A stretch of 64,000 bases of DNA, taken from NCBI GenBank assembly GCA_964636985.1, contig CAZWSX010000001.1:1-64000 (forward strand), read 5' to 3'. This DNA is from CAZWSX01 sp964636985. GTDB lineage: Bacteria > Planctomycetota > Planctomycetia > Pirellulales > Pirellulaceae. Each line of letters starts with the position of its first letter. Within the stretch, counting starts at the first letter, position 1. Made by a program: the position numbers and the translations under genes. Below, in pieces: positions 17,615 to 26,008 of the stretch. Below the pieces are notes generated by a model that made no database searches, was not told the origin of the DNA, and saw nothing but the letters and a program-made list of their open reading frames with translations.

Positions 17615-19147
17615 ATGCGAAACCTCTCTGTGCGAAACCACGCCACCGGCGTATTCACCCTTGGCCGTCGTGTCCTGATTGGCCTTGCGTGCTTTTTCGC
17701 CTGGTCGCCGGCCGGTGTCAGCTTCGGCCAAGCGATCTTCACCAACACCGAGTTGCGCCCCTTGGGTCTCGAAGAGGCATGGTCGACCCAAATGCCTCTG
17801 GACCACCGTTCCAAGGGGATTGCCCACGTCGTGCAGTACATCTCGTCGAAAGATGCACAATCGATTTTTGATGTCGCCATCGGCGGACAGCATTGGGTGT
17901 TTTCCGAGCGCGACTTGGACATCTTCCGCAAGCCTTTAGGAGTAGAAGGTGCCCGACGTGCTGCCCAAGACCAAAAAGCCGCGCTCGAGGCCGAGCCTTT
18001 GTTCAAGGGACTTACGGCGACGATTACCGAACAATTCGTCCCCGATATTACGGTGATCACGGCGTCGAATACCGGCGTCCTCCAGTGCTTGGATGGCCTT
18101 ACCGGCAAGCACCATTGGGCGACATCAGTGGGGCACAGCATTCATCCCACCTCCGGCGTTTGCGCGAACGACCGTTACGTGGGGGCCATCAATGGCTCGC
18201 GGATGTACATCTTGAATCGCGAAAATGGGCAGATTGTTTTCGAGCAATCCCTGATCCACACGCCTATCGGCCCGCCGGCGATGACTCCCAACGCGATCTT
18301 CGTTCCGATGGTGAGCAGCTTGATGGCCAACTTCAACCTCGATACGGATGAAGATGGTCGTCGTGGGCATCCAAGCACGTTAAAGGCCCATGGCGGTCAT
18401 ACCCTTCCGCCCGTTGTTTTCCGCGATAGCGTGGCTTGGGTAACCGATGTTGGCGCGCTCTACGTCGCGAATTCCTACGATCGCGGCGTCCGTTTTCGCG
18501 TCGACTCCAAGAAGCCGACGCACGTGCAGCCCGTGTTCCTTCAGCCGAACCTTGTGATCTTCGGCAGCACCGATGGTTACCTCTACATTGTCGATGAGGG
18601 ATCGGGCCAACTGCTCCGTCGATTTTCGACCGGCGCCCCCGTTGTTGATTCGTTGTTCGCCTACGGCAACAACGTCTATTGCATCACGCAGAACGGCGGC
18701 ATGTTTTGTATCGAGGTCGATACCGGGCGCGAAGTTTGGTACACGCCAGGAATTACCCAAATTAAGGGTGGTGCCGACGGGAAAATCTTCTGCGTCGACC
18801 ACCTCCAGCGATTCACGGCGGTGGATGCCGGCACGGGGCGTCGCGTCGCAGCGATGAAAGCGCAAACGTTGCCGCAGATCCACTTGAACAACGCGACTGA
18901 CCGGTTGTTCGTGACCACGCGCACCGGCATGATCCAATGCGTGCAACCCATCGGCAAAAACTTCCCCGTCACGTACGAATTGCTCGATCGCAAGCCGGTC
19001 AAGAAGCAAAAGAACCCTTTCAAACCGGCCGCCGGCAAACCAGGCGCCGAAGACGTCGATCCGTTCGCGGAAGAGGGTTCGGGCGACGAGAAGCCCAAAA
19101 AAGAGGAAGATATGAAGGAAGAAGGGGATGCCGATCCCTTCGGCTAA
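17615..19147 (+). CDS. Exported PQQ-like beta-propeller repeat protein
   Basis: A 510-residue protein with a signal peptide (hydrophobic core VLIGLACFFAWSPAG, cleavage near SFGQ). The body has repeated propeller blades with Trp and Gly-rich turns typical of PQQ/WD40-like folds (for example LDGLTGKHHWATS, LNRENGQIVFEQS, VDTGREVWYTP). The last 50 residues are Lys/Glu/Pro-rich and disordered. No PQQ-dehydrogenase catalytic residues are evident, so it is more likely a structural or assembly factor than an enzyme. Such proteins are frequent in planctomycetes. Periplasmic or surface location is inferred from the signal. Confidence 0.85.
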   Translation: MRNLSVRNHATGVFTLGRRVLIGLACFFAWSPAGVSFGQAIFTNTELRPLGLEEAWSTQMPLDHRSKGIAHVVQYISSKDAQSIFDVAIGGQHWVFSERDLDIFRKPLGVEGARRAAQDQKAALEAEPLFKGLTATITEQFVPDITVITASNTGVLQCLDGLTGKHHWATSVGHSIHPTSGVCANDRYVGAINGSRMYILNRENGQIVFEQSLIHTPIGPPAMTPNAIFVPMVSSLMANFNLDTDEDGRRGHPSTLKAHGGHTLPPVVFRDSVAWVTDVGALYVANSYDRGVRFRVDSKKPTHVQPVFLQPNLVIFGSTDGYLYIVDEGSGQLLRRFSTGAPVVDSLFAYGNNVYCITQNGGMFCIEVDTGREVWYTPGITQIKGGADGKIFCVDHLQRFTAVDAGTGRRVAAMKAQTLPQIHLNNATDRLFVTTRTGMIQCVQPIGKNFPVTYELLDRKPVKKQKNPFKPAAGKPGAEDVDPFAEEGSGDEKPKKEEDMKEEGDADPFG

Positions 19148-19203
19148 CGCCCATCGCGCCTGTGCGATCGCGGCAAATTCGCTACAATTGAACTAGTTCG
19201 CAG

Positions 19204-19231
19204 ACGCCCTGTTCCCCACGAACGAGGGCGT
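19204..19231 (+). terminator. Possible terminator hairpin after propeller gene
   Basis: Arms ACGCCCT and AGGGCGT with a 14-base loop, followed by TTGCATTT. It sits 57 bases after the propeller stop and before the next plus-strand gene. The T-tract is interrupted, so the call is tentative. A TACAAT hexamer just before it (19183-19188) could be the -10 box of the next gene. Confidence 0.35.
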
Positions 19232-19283
19232 TTGCATTTGGCGACCTAAACCGAGCATTGCCCGCAACGCGGGGCGGACCGAT

Positions 19284-19553
19284 ATGGCCCACAAGGACAC
19301 GCTGGCCGTTTACGAATCGCTGCAACCGGGCGATCGCATCGAATTGCAGCATGAAGTCAAAGTTGGCTTTCGCAAATGGCAAACCACCACGCGTGGTTCC
19401 GTCCTGCGATTGGAGCGCCGCCGGCACAGTTTGCACTACCAGCGCAATTTCGACGACAAGGTCTTCAGCGACCTGATTGTCCTGAAACGCGAAAACGGCG
19501 AACTAACCACCGTCACGCTCGACGAGTTCACCGTCCTGCGAAAGCTGGCGTAG
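19284..19553 (+). CDS. Small basic conserved-looking protein, unknown function
   Basis: An 89-residue cytosolic protein beginning MAHKDTLAVYESLQPGDRIEL. Alternating hydrophobic and charged residues suggest a small beta-barrel (SH3/KOW-like fold possible: 'LQPGDRIELQHEVKVG'), rich in Arg/Lys. ATG 19284 has no strong Shine-Dalgarno. It precedes the radical-SAM gene by 61 bases on the same strand. Not recognised further; nucleic-acid binding would be a reasonable guess from composition only. Confidence 0.7.
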   Translation: MAHKDTLAVYESLQPGDRIELQHEVKVGFRKWQTTTRGSVLRLERRRHSLHYQRNFDDKVFSDLIVLKRENGELTTVTLDEFTVLRKLA

Positions 19554-19614
19554 CGCTCGCGCCGGTGGCATGCCTCAAAGAACGCGTGCCCGCTTTATCG
19601 CGCCGTGGCGAGCC

Positions 19615-20502
19615 ATGAATACCGACCGAATCCACACGCAACCCCTTCACACCCAGCACCAGCGCCGATTCGAGACGAATCGCTTCGTCTATCCGGTCCT
19701 CAGTCGCCGCTCGGGCGGCATCTCGATTGGGGTCAATCTCAATCCCGATAAGGTCTGCAACTTCGATTGCATTTACTGTCAGGTCGACCGGCGGTCGGAA
19801 AGCGAAACGCGCTTCGTCGAGATCGATAACCTGCTGGACGAGCTGCGGGACACGCTCCAGTTGACGATTTCCGGCGAGCTCTTCGAGCACGGAAAATTTG
19901 CCTCGACGCCGCAGCCATTACGACGGTTGAACGACATTGCCTTTAGCGGCGACGGCGAGCCGACGACGTTTCGTAACTTCGACGAAATCATGCAGCGATG
20001 CGCCGATCTCAAACGTTCGCTCTCGCTCGATGACGTGAAGATGGTGCTGATCACCAACGCCTCGATGTTTCATCGGCCTCATGTGCGGCGAGGGCTAGAG
20101 ATCCTCGACCACAACAACGGCGAGATTTGGGCCAAGCTCGACGCCGGCACCGAAGCGTATTATCGGCTGATCGATCGAACGACGATCCCCTTTGCCCGCG
20201 TCCTGGAAAACATTCGCGATGCGGCACTGGTCCGGCCGCTGGTGATTCAATCGCTGTTCATGCGGGTCAACGGCCAGCCGCCTGAACCTTCGGAGATCGA
20301 GGCCTTTTGCCAGCGGCTGAATGAAGTCGTTCATGCTGGCGGGAAGATCTCGTTGGTCCAGGTCTATACCGTGGCCCGCCGACCGGCCGAGAGCATTGTG
20401 ATGCCTTTGTCGGACGAGGAAGTCGACGCGATTGCCGCCAAAGTACGCGAGCGTACCAGCCTGGATGTCGCCACTTTCTACGGGACGACGGCTTGGGATT
20501 AG
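19615..20502 (+). CDS. Radical SAM protein, COG0731/wyosine-synthase-like
   Basis: A 295-residue radical SAM enzyme. The cluster-binding CxxxCxxC is seen as CNFDCIYC; the following GDGEPT motif (AFSGDGEPTTF) is the GGE-type SAM-binding strand. The overall pattern resembles the COG0731 group that includes tRNA wybutosine-synthesising relatives, but bacterial members have unassigned roles. The frame is open upstream of 19615, yet the chosen ATG (MNTDRIHTQPLHTQH) gives a normal N-terminus. Adjacent genes give no pathway clue. Confidence 0.85.
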   Translation: MNTDRIHTQPLHTQHQRRFETNRFVYPVLSRRSGGISIGVNLNPDKVCNFDCIYCQVDRRSESETRFVEIDNLLDELRDTLQLTISGELFEHGKFASTPQPLRRLNDIAFSGDGEPTTFRNFDEIMQRCADLKRSLSLDDVKMVLITNASMFHRPHVRRGLEILDHNNGEIWAKLDAGTEAYYRLIDRTTIPFARVLENIRDAALVRPLVIQSLFMRVNGQPPEPSEIEAFCQRLNEVVHAGGKISLVQVYTVARRPAESIVMPLSDEEVDAIAAKVRERTSLDVATFYGTTAWD

Positions 20503-20532
20503 GTTTCTGTTGGCAGTAGCTGGAATCAGTGC

Positions 20533-20871
20533 GTGAAGGACCCTTCAAAAATTTTGTGGGCCATTGTGGCCGGTTTGATCGTTTGGACGATCGTGCTCGC
20601 GGCCGGCGCGTATATCGGACCCACGGCTCGCCCTACCGGCGAAACCATCGAAAAGGCCCGCACCGAAACAGGCGAGCCTGTCCCCCTCTCACCACGGGCA
20701 GCGCGTAACAAGGTCTTGCGCCCCGTGATTGTCGTCGGCTGCACGGCGGCGCTGCTGGCGTTTTGGGGAACGATGTTCGCGCTCCGCGCGCGCCGCTTGG
20801 CGAAGAAAGAATTGCTCAAGGCATCGCTGCCCGGCACCGAGCTCCCGCCGCCGAAACCGGAAGCGGGCTGA
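20533..20871 (+). CDS. Small two-pass membrane protein, unknown function
   Basis: A 112-residue protein with GTG start and two hydrophobic spans (about residues 8-28, ILWAIVAGLIVWTIVLAAGA, and 63-83, RPVIVVGCTAALLAFWGTMF), a Pro-rich C-terminus and a basic inner segment (RARRLAKK). It lies 30 bases after the radical-SAM gene, so it is probably co-transcribed, and is convergent with the Nramp-like gene (11-base gap). Family not recognised. Confidence 0.6.
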   Translation: MKDPSKILWAIVAGLIVWTIVLAAGAYIGPTARPTGETIEKARTETGEPVPLSPRAARNKVLRPVIVVGCTAALLAFWGTMFALRARRLAKKELLKASLPGTELPPPKPEAG

Positions 20872-20882
20872 GTCACCCTCGC

Positions 20883-22889
20883 TTACAGGAAACCCAGTTT
20901 GTCGGCCGCGGCGGCGACAGCGATGGCCGAGAAGAAAATCCCCGTGACGATCAAGCCCAGCTTGGTCAGCCAACCCGGCTGCAGTTCTTTGGGCATCAGG
21001 TACGTGTTGGTCGCCAGCGTGTGGAAACAACTCACGCCGAGCGCTGCGTTGTAAAAGACGCCAACGATCTCGATCAGCTGCTTGGGCTCTCCATAGGTTA
21101 GCGCTCCGATGCCCAGTGCCATGTAGCCGAGGAGTACCGAGAAGTAGAGCCGCCCGATGTCTTTGGGTTCCCACTTCGCGAAAGCCGGAAAGGCGGTCCA
21201 AAGGACGTCGACCCATCGCCGCAAAAAGCCGTCGATCGTCGAGACCAGGCTCGGCCACAAAACAAGCAGCCCGCAAAAGAGCGTGAGCTTAACCAGCAGC
21301 GGCCCATAAGACGATCCGTAAGCGTTACCAACCGCTTCGCCGACGCCGTTGGCCGTCATGGCGGCGGCGTCCCAGTTACCTACTTCGACACCGCGCGGAA
21401 GGAACCGCAGCGACAACATGCTCGGGAGTGCCAAACCCAGGAAACAGGCCGGCGCCCACACCACCACCTGATCGCGGAAGATGTGCCAGTACCACTCCTT
21501 CCAGCGTTTGAGGCTTTCTTTCGTCACCTTGAAAACCATGCCGACGTGCGAGAGCTCGATCGCGTGCCCGCCAATCATGCTGGGGACCGCGCCGACGTGC
21601 TTGCCCATCCCCCAGCCTTGCTCGCGGGTGTAGGCACTGACCGTCGTATTGGTAAGACCGCCCGAACCCGAGATAGCCGCCATCGCAAAGAGAATCGCCA
21701 ACGCCGTGGTATCGATCTTGGGCATCCCCTTCCCTTCCCACAGTGATGCAAAGACGTTGACCACGCGATAGCCATCGCGCCCTCCGTCGCCGTTGATGTC
21801 CTTGAACGGGGGCGCCTTTTCACCCGGTTCGCACGCCCATTCGTCGGGCTTGCCGTCGAAGTCGTTGTCGTAAGCGGGGCGAATGCGCGGTTCGGCTTGA
21901 TTGTCTTTCTTCAAGTCCGCCGAGGGCTCGGCGATTGAATACTGCTTCCGCAGGCTCGCCTTGCTCTCTTCGGGAAGGCTAGCTCGTTCCTTGGCAACAA
22001 AAACGTCGGGCGTACCGTCACCATCGGTATCGACAGCCCAGCGCGACAGCGGCTCACGCACGTCGAGCCGGCCGTCTTTATCCCAATCTTCGCCGGGATC
22101 AAGTTTGCCGTTGCCGTTGAGGTCTTCGTCGCGCTGGACGGGAACTCCTCCAAAGTTGACAAAGCCCAGTCCAATTTCGCGCCACATGGGGCCGTCCCAA
22201 AACAGGACCGCGAGGATCGTCAAAAACCCCAGCACGAAAAAGACTTTGAAGGTCATCAAGGCTTTGACGGAGTTATAGACACGGCCGCCAACCATCAAGG
22301 GTGCAATGGCCGCGACGAAGATCACGTAGCTCAGCGATTGAACCAGCCCCTTTTCGCTGAGAAACAAATCCTGCCCGAAGCTGAGCGGGTACCCCCAAAC
22401 AACGGCTGGCGTCGTTACATCTTTTGTGTTCGCCAAATGGCCGAGCAAAAACGCGGCCGTCGGTTGTGCCGCGGAGCCCGCTAAGTAAGGAAGCAACGTT
22501 CCGAAGTCGAGAACCAGATACGCGAACAGCCAAAACCAGGGCCCCGGCCACATACGGAACTTGCCGGTGAAGATGGGTTCGCCTGAGTACAGCGTGTAAC
22601 GGCTGATCTCGATGTTGTAGATCACTTGCCCGAGGATGCTGCATGTCGCCAGCCAGAAGAGCCACGGCCCAAACTTCGAGGCGTTCAGTGGCCCGGTGAC
22701 CCACTCGCCGCCGCCGATCGCGCCGCCAGCCATGATCAGGCCGGGGCCCAGCAGGCCCGCCCAATCGCGCCACGAGAATGGCGGCGCCGGTGGCAACTCG
22801 CCAACATCCCAAGGGGGAACCGATTCCACACCGGCGTGGACTTTTTCGCCTTTTGGCAGGGGCTTGGGGTTATTCTTTTCGTCGGTCAT
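20883..22889 (-). CDS. Nramp-like membrane transporter with inserted acidic Ca-loop domain
   Basis: A 668-residue multi-pass transporter resembling the Nramp/APC fold: the first helix has LGPGLIMAGGAIGGGEWVTG, where Nramps carry DPGN-like unwound sequence, so substrate ligands differ from canonical metal-Nramps. Between about residues 253 and 375 sits a hydrophilic insert with four EF-hand/thrombospondin-type-3-like loops (DLNGNGKLD, DTDGDGTPD, DNDFDGKPD, DINGDGGRD). The frame extends upstream, but ATG 22889 (MTDEKNNPKP) is the better start. A Pro-rich N-terminus (about 20-40) precedes TM1. It lies downstream of the cardiolipin synthase gene on the same strand. Transport substrate is unknown. 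Confidence 0.85.
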   Translation of the reverse strand: MTDEKNNPKPLPKGEKVHAGVESVPPWDVGELPPAPPFSWRDWAGLLGPGLIMAGGAIGGGEWVTGPLNASKFGPWLFWLATCSILGQVIYNIEISRYTLYSGEPIFTGKFRMWPGPWFWLFAYLVLDFGTLLPYLAGSAAQPTAAFLLGHLANTKDVTTPAVVWGYPLSFGQDLFLSEKGLVQSLSYVIFVAAIAPLMVGGRVYNSVKALMTFKVFFVLGFLTILAVLFWDGPMWREIGLGFVNFGGVPVQRDEDLNGNGKLDPGEDWDKDGRLDVREPLSRWAVDTDGDGTPDVFVAKERASLPEESKASLRKQYSIAEPSADLKKDNQAEPRIRPAYDNDFDGKPDEWACEPGEKAPPFKDINGDGGRDGYRVVNVFASLWEGKGMPKIDTTALAILFAMAAISGSGGLTNTTVSAYTREQGWGMGKHVGAVPSMIGGHAIELSHVGMVFKVTKESLKRWKEWYWHIFRDQVVVWAPACFLGLALPSMLSLRFLPRGVEVGNWDAAAMTANGVGEAVGNAYGSSYGPLLVKLTLFCGLLVLWPSLVSTIDGFLRRWVDVLWTAFPAFAKWEPKDIGRLYFSVLLGYMALGIGALTYGEPKQLIEIVGVFYNAALGVSCFHTLATNTYLMPKELQPGWLTKLGLIVTGIFFSAIAVAAAADKLGFL

Positions 22890-22970
22890 GGTGAGGAGGT
22901 GCTTTCCAGGTGGGAGACTGGTTAGCTTAACCACGCCATGGCACGTTGCAAACCGAAACTTCGCATTCCC

Positions 22971-22996
22971 GTACCCGCACTCGCCAAGAGTGCGGG
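22971..22996 (+). repeat. REP-like palindrome, copy A
   Basis: Begins GTACCCGCACTCGCC; arms CCCGCACTC and GAGTGCGGG with loop GCCAA. It shares the GTA(G/C)C prefix, 8-9 bp stem and GCCA(A) loop with copies B, C, D and E. It lies between the cardiolipin synthase stop and the transporter start, facing copy B. Confidence 0.7.
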
Positions 22997-23054
22997 AGGT
23001 GGGGCCAGGGGTGTCCGGCGACTCGCGCATCTCCGATTTCGCGACGTCAACCTT

Positions 23055-23078
23055 CTGCGTTCTGGCGAACGCAGCTAC
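23055..23078 (-). repeat. REP-like palindrome, copy B
   Basis: On the minus strand it reads GTAG, then arms CTGCGTTC/GAACGCAG with loop GCCA. It ends 2 bases from the stop codon of the cardiolipin synthase gene. The stem keeps its pairing although its bases differ from the CACTC-type copies. Confidence 0.7.
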
Positions 23079-23080
23079 TT

Positions 23081-24598
23081 CTAGAGATAGGGGGTGAAAA
23101 GCCGCACGATGCCATCTCGCAGTTTGATCGGCAGCGGACGGCCGTCAACGTCGGCCAGCGTCACCGGTTGCGAATGCTTAATCTTTTGACGGATCAAATC
23201 AGCCATCGCTTTTGCGAACGGCGGCGAATAGCACTCAACATTGAATTCGAAGTTCAGCCGCAAACTGCGTGGGTCCCAATTCGTCGAACCAAACGTGCAC
23301 CACGTATCGTCCACCACCATGAGTTTGGAGTGATCGAACGGCGGCGGCGATTTCCAAGCCTGCACGCCGCGGCGGAGAATCTGCCAAAGCTGCGCGTTGG
23401 TGGCCCATTGCACCATCAGCAGATTGTTCTCTCGCGGCAGTACGACGTTTACGTCGACTCCGCGCAAGTCGGCGACATTGAGCGCTTCGATGAGCGAGTT
23501 GTCCGGCAAAAAATAAGGCGTGACAATCAGCAGCGATTTCCGCGCGGCCGAGATCGCCCCTGCCAGGGTCAGCCGGATCTTGTCGTGCTCATGATCGGGC
23601 CCGTCGCTGATGCCGCGCGCCAAGGCGTCGCCGGCAGCCTCGATATCGGGAAACCATTTCTCACCATCGAGCGATTCGCCGGTGCAAAATTCCCAGTCGC
23701 TGGCGAACGTGTCTTGGAGATGTTTCGTGACCGGACCGGCAATCCGGAAATGCACATCCAGGATCGGATGCTTGGGCGAAAGACGCAGCGAATGCCCTTC
23801 GCGAATGTTCACCCCTCCGGTGAAACCAACGCGACCGTCGACCACCAGGATTTTGCGGTGGCAGCGAAGGTTGGTGTATTGCCACTTCCAGGGAAACATA
23901 GACGGGAGGAAGACCGTGTAGGGAATGCCGGCCGCGCCAAGGCTCGCTTTGATGCTCGGCCAGCTATAGCGAACTCCTACCCCGTCGATGATCACACGAA
24001 TATCCACGCCCCGCTCTCGAGCGGCGCGGAGCTTTTCGACGAACAACTCGCCGATCCGGTCGCGATCGAAAATGTAGGTGCAGAGCGTGATCGAGTGTTG
24101 GGCGCCGTCGATCGCTTCGATCATCGCATCGTAAGCGTCGTCACCAGTTGGCAAGAGATCGATCTTGTTACCGCCAAGCAGCGGCCGTTCCGAAACCTTG
24201 TCGACGAGTGTCGCGAGCGGTCCGTAGTGTTCTTCAAGCGGACCCAAAAGCGAGGCCGAATCGAAGGGCGAACTCCCCGGTGTCGGCGATGACGCTGGCG
24301 TCGCTGGCTTGCCTAGCAACTTCCGCGCTTTGCGTTCCAGGCGATTCACGCCAAACAGCACATACAGCGCCGTTCCAAGGAAGGGAGTCAGCAGGATGAT
24401 GCCGCACCACCCGATCGCCGCTCGGACATCCCGCTTGTTCAGCACCACGTGGGCGACCGCCAGCGTGGCTACGATCACGTCGAGGGCCGCCAGAAAGGGC
24501 CCCCAATGGATTAACGCCTCGATTCGGGAAGCCAGGCTGGCTGTGTCGGCAAGAATAAATAAGTCGCTCAAACGGTCTCCCGAATCGTTCCCATGCAT
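23081..24598 (-). CDS. cls: Cardiolipin synthase (phospholipase D superfamily)
   Basis: A 505-residue membrane enzyme that condenses phosphatidylglycerol into cardiolipin at the inner membrane. Two N-terminal membrane spans (about 33-53 and 62-83) precede two HKD motifs: HRKILVVDGRVGFTGG and HSKLMVVDDTWCTFGSTN. Length is as usual for ClsA-type enzymes (about 480-510). ATG 24598 has no clear Shine-Dalgarno. Downstream lie two REP-like palindromes and the Nramp-like transporter gene. Identification is secure at family level; ClsA versus ClsB subtype is judged from the N-terminal spans. Confidence 0.93.
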   Translation of the reverse strand: MHGNDSGDRLSDLFILADTASLASRIEALIHWGPFLAALDVIVATLAVAHVVLNKRDVRAAIGWCGIILLTPFLGTALYVLFGVNRLERKARKLLGKPATPASSPTPGSSPFDSASLLGPLEEHYGPLATLVDKVSERPLLGGNKIDLLPTGDDAYDAMIEAIDGAQHSITLCTYIFDRDRIGELFVEKLRAARERGVDIRVIIDGVGVRYSWPSIKASLGAAGIPYTVFLPSMFPWKWQYTNLRCHRKILVVDGRVGFTGGVNIREGHSLRLSPKHPILDVHFRIAGPVTKHLQDTFASDWEFCTGESLDGEKWFPDIEAAGDALARGISDGPDHEHDKIRLTLAGAISAARKSLLIVTPYFLPDNSLIEALNVADLRGVDVNVVLPRENNLLMVQWATNAQLWQILRRGVQAWKSPPPFDHSKLMVVDDTWCTFGSTNWDPRSLRLNFEFNVECYSPPFAKAMADLIRQKIKHSQPVTLADVDGRPLPIKLRDGIVRLFTPYL

Positions 24599-24784
24599 CT
24601 ACGTTTTCAGGCGGGCAGACATTATTCTAGGGGAAAGAGGGTTCCCGGACGAATCGGTCAACATGGTTGGTTCCGAATTCGCCTGGTCCGTGACTTACAT
24701 GGCCCGCCATTTATTTGGCCCGTCGCGTGACGATGTCCTGACTTTCACGGTCCTGATCTGTCACGCCGCTCCTGCGAGTTGATA

Positions 24785-26008
24785 ATGCCGATTCGACTTG
24801 CCTGCTCGCGCGGCCACGCCATGGTAGTGCCCGAACGCCTCAGCGGCCGCGCCATCGTATGCCCCAAATGTGGCGAGGCGCTCACCGTTCCCGGCGAACC
24901 GATTGCGCCCGTCCTGGAAGCGAAAGTATCTGCCGCCAGCGCCGATGCCATTTTCGCCAGCCCCGATCCGATCGCGAAAGCGCCGCCTCCAGCTCCTGCG
25001 CCAACTGTCAACAGAACACGCCCGCCGAAAAAGCCAGAACGCGTCGAAAAGCGAGAAGTGCCGCCCGTCGAAGAACGGGTCGATCAACCGAAGGTGGCCA
25101 CACCAGTCCCCGTCGACTTGCCGCCCATCGAGCCTGTCCCGCCGCCGTTGCCCACCGATGAAATATCCGGGGCGACCGCACTCTTGGCGAGTGCGGCTAC
25201 AGGCAGCTCCGGCACTGCGGACGTGGCGCCGAACGAACCGGCCAAAGAGATGACCGAGTCTCCCAAGGCAGCGCCCCCGCCTCCCCAAGTTCTCGTCGTC
25301 ACGACCGATGCAACTCCAGTTAAGGTCGAACCGCGGGTGCCGCCTTCGCCGCCGGCCCCCCTCAGCGCAAGCGAACCAGTCGTCGCGCCCAAGGCCATCG
25401 AACCTCCACCTGGCTTTCCAGAAGTGACGATTCGATTGCCACCTCTTACTCCGCCATCCTCGCCGGTCGAGCTCCATGCAACTCGGTCGCCTTCGCTTGG
25501 CCTTGCCGCAAGCGCGGCGGCCATCGAGTTCCCTCTCGAAGATCGATTCGATCCCATCACGTACGTCGACAGCGGCGAGCGAGGCAGTGAAGCCAAGTCC
25601 TACGGCCATCGCACCGTGGCCGGCGCTTTGTTGTTGGCGGGACTCATCCTTTTGGCTCCCACGATTGGCCCCTTATCGCAAACAAGCGAGATCGACATCC
25701 TGTTGCTGCCGCGCTGGGTTCAAGGCCTGGGGCTGCTTGCCCTGCTCAATGTCGCGTGCGCTCTCTTCGCGCTGGTGCCGTTACGATTTTTCCGGGTTAT
25801 GGCCGCCAGCTACCTCACACTCGCATCCGGCTTTTGGGCAGCCCTGGCCGGAATCGTGTGGCTGGAGCGTGGTGAGCATCCGTTACTCGACGTGCTCGAA
25901 CTGAACGATTCTCCGGTGCGTCGCGCCGCTCTGTTTCTGAGTATTGTTTCCGCGATCATTCACGGCGCGATTGCCTGCTATTGCGGAATGCTTGGGGAAG
26001 AGGAATGA
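24785..26008 (+). CDS. Zinc-ribbon, Pro-rich, multi-pass membrane protein
   Basis: A 407-residue protein of a style common in planctomycetes. An N-terminal zinc-ribbon-like Cys/His set (CSRGH near residue 7 and CPKC near 26) is followed by about 200 residues of Pro/Val/Ala-rich linker, then four hydrophobic spans (about 280-400). A REP-like palindrome lies in frame inside the linker (25176-25200) and encodes residues TALLASAA. ATG 24785 was preferred to the TTG two codons upstream. Its stop overlaps the start of the next gene (ATGA), so they form an operon. Function unknown. Confidence 0.8.
   Translation: MPIRLACSRGHAMVVPERLSGRAIVCPKCGEALTVPGEPIAPVLEAKVSAASADAIFASPDPIAKAPPPAPAPTVNRTRPPKKPERVEKREVPPVEERVDQPKVATPVPVDLPPIEPVPPPLPTDEISGATALLASAATGSSGTADVAPNEPAKEMTESPKAAPPPPQVLVVTTDATPVKVEPRVPPSPPAPLSASEPVVAPKAIEPPPGFPEVTIRLPPLTPPSSPVELHATRSPSLGLAASAAAIEFPLEDRFDPITYVDSGERGSEAKSYGHRTVAGALLLAGLILLAPTIGPLSQTSEIDILLLPRWVQGLGLLALLNVACALFALVPLRFFRVMAASYLTLASGFWAALAGIVWLERGEHPLLDVLELNDSPVRRAALFLSIVSAIIHGAIACYCGMLGEEE
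25176..25200 (-). repeat. REP-like palindrome, copy C, inside a coding sequence
   Basis: Minus strand reads GTAG, arms CCGCACTC/GAGTGCGG with loop GCCAA, identical in stem to copy A and to the left arm of copy D. It lies in the disordered linker of the zinc-ribbon membrane protein and keeps that frame open. Confidence 0.75.

Noticed and set aside
20883..22889. Calling this protein a canonical metal-Nramp (MntH)
   Set aside because: The DPGN and MPH metal ligand motifs are not seen, so the transporter is described only as Nramp-like.
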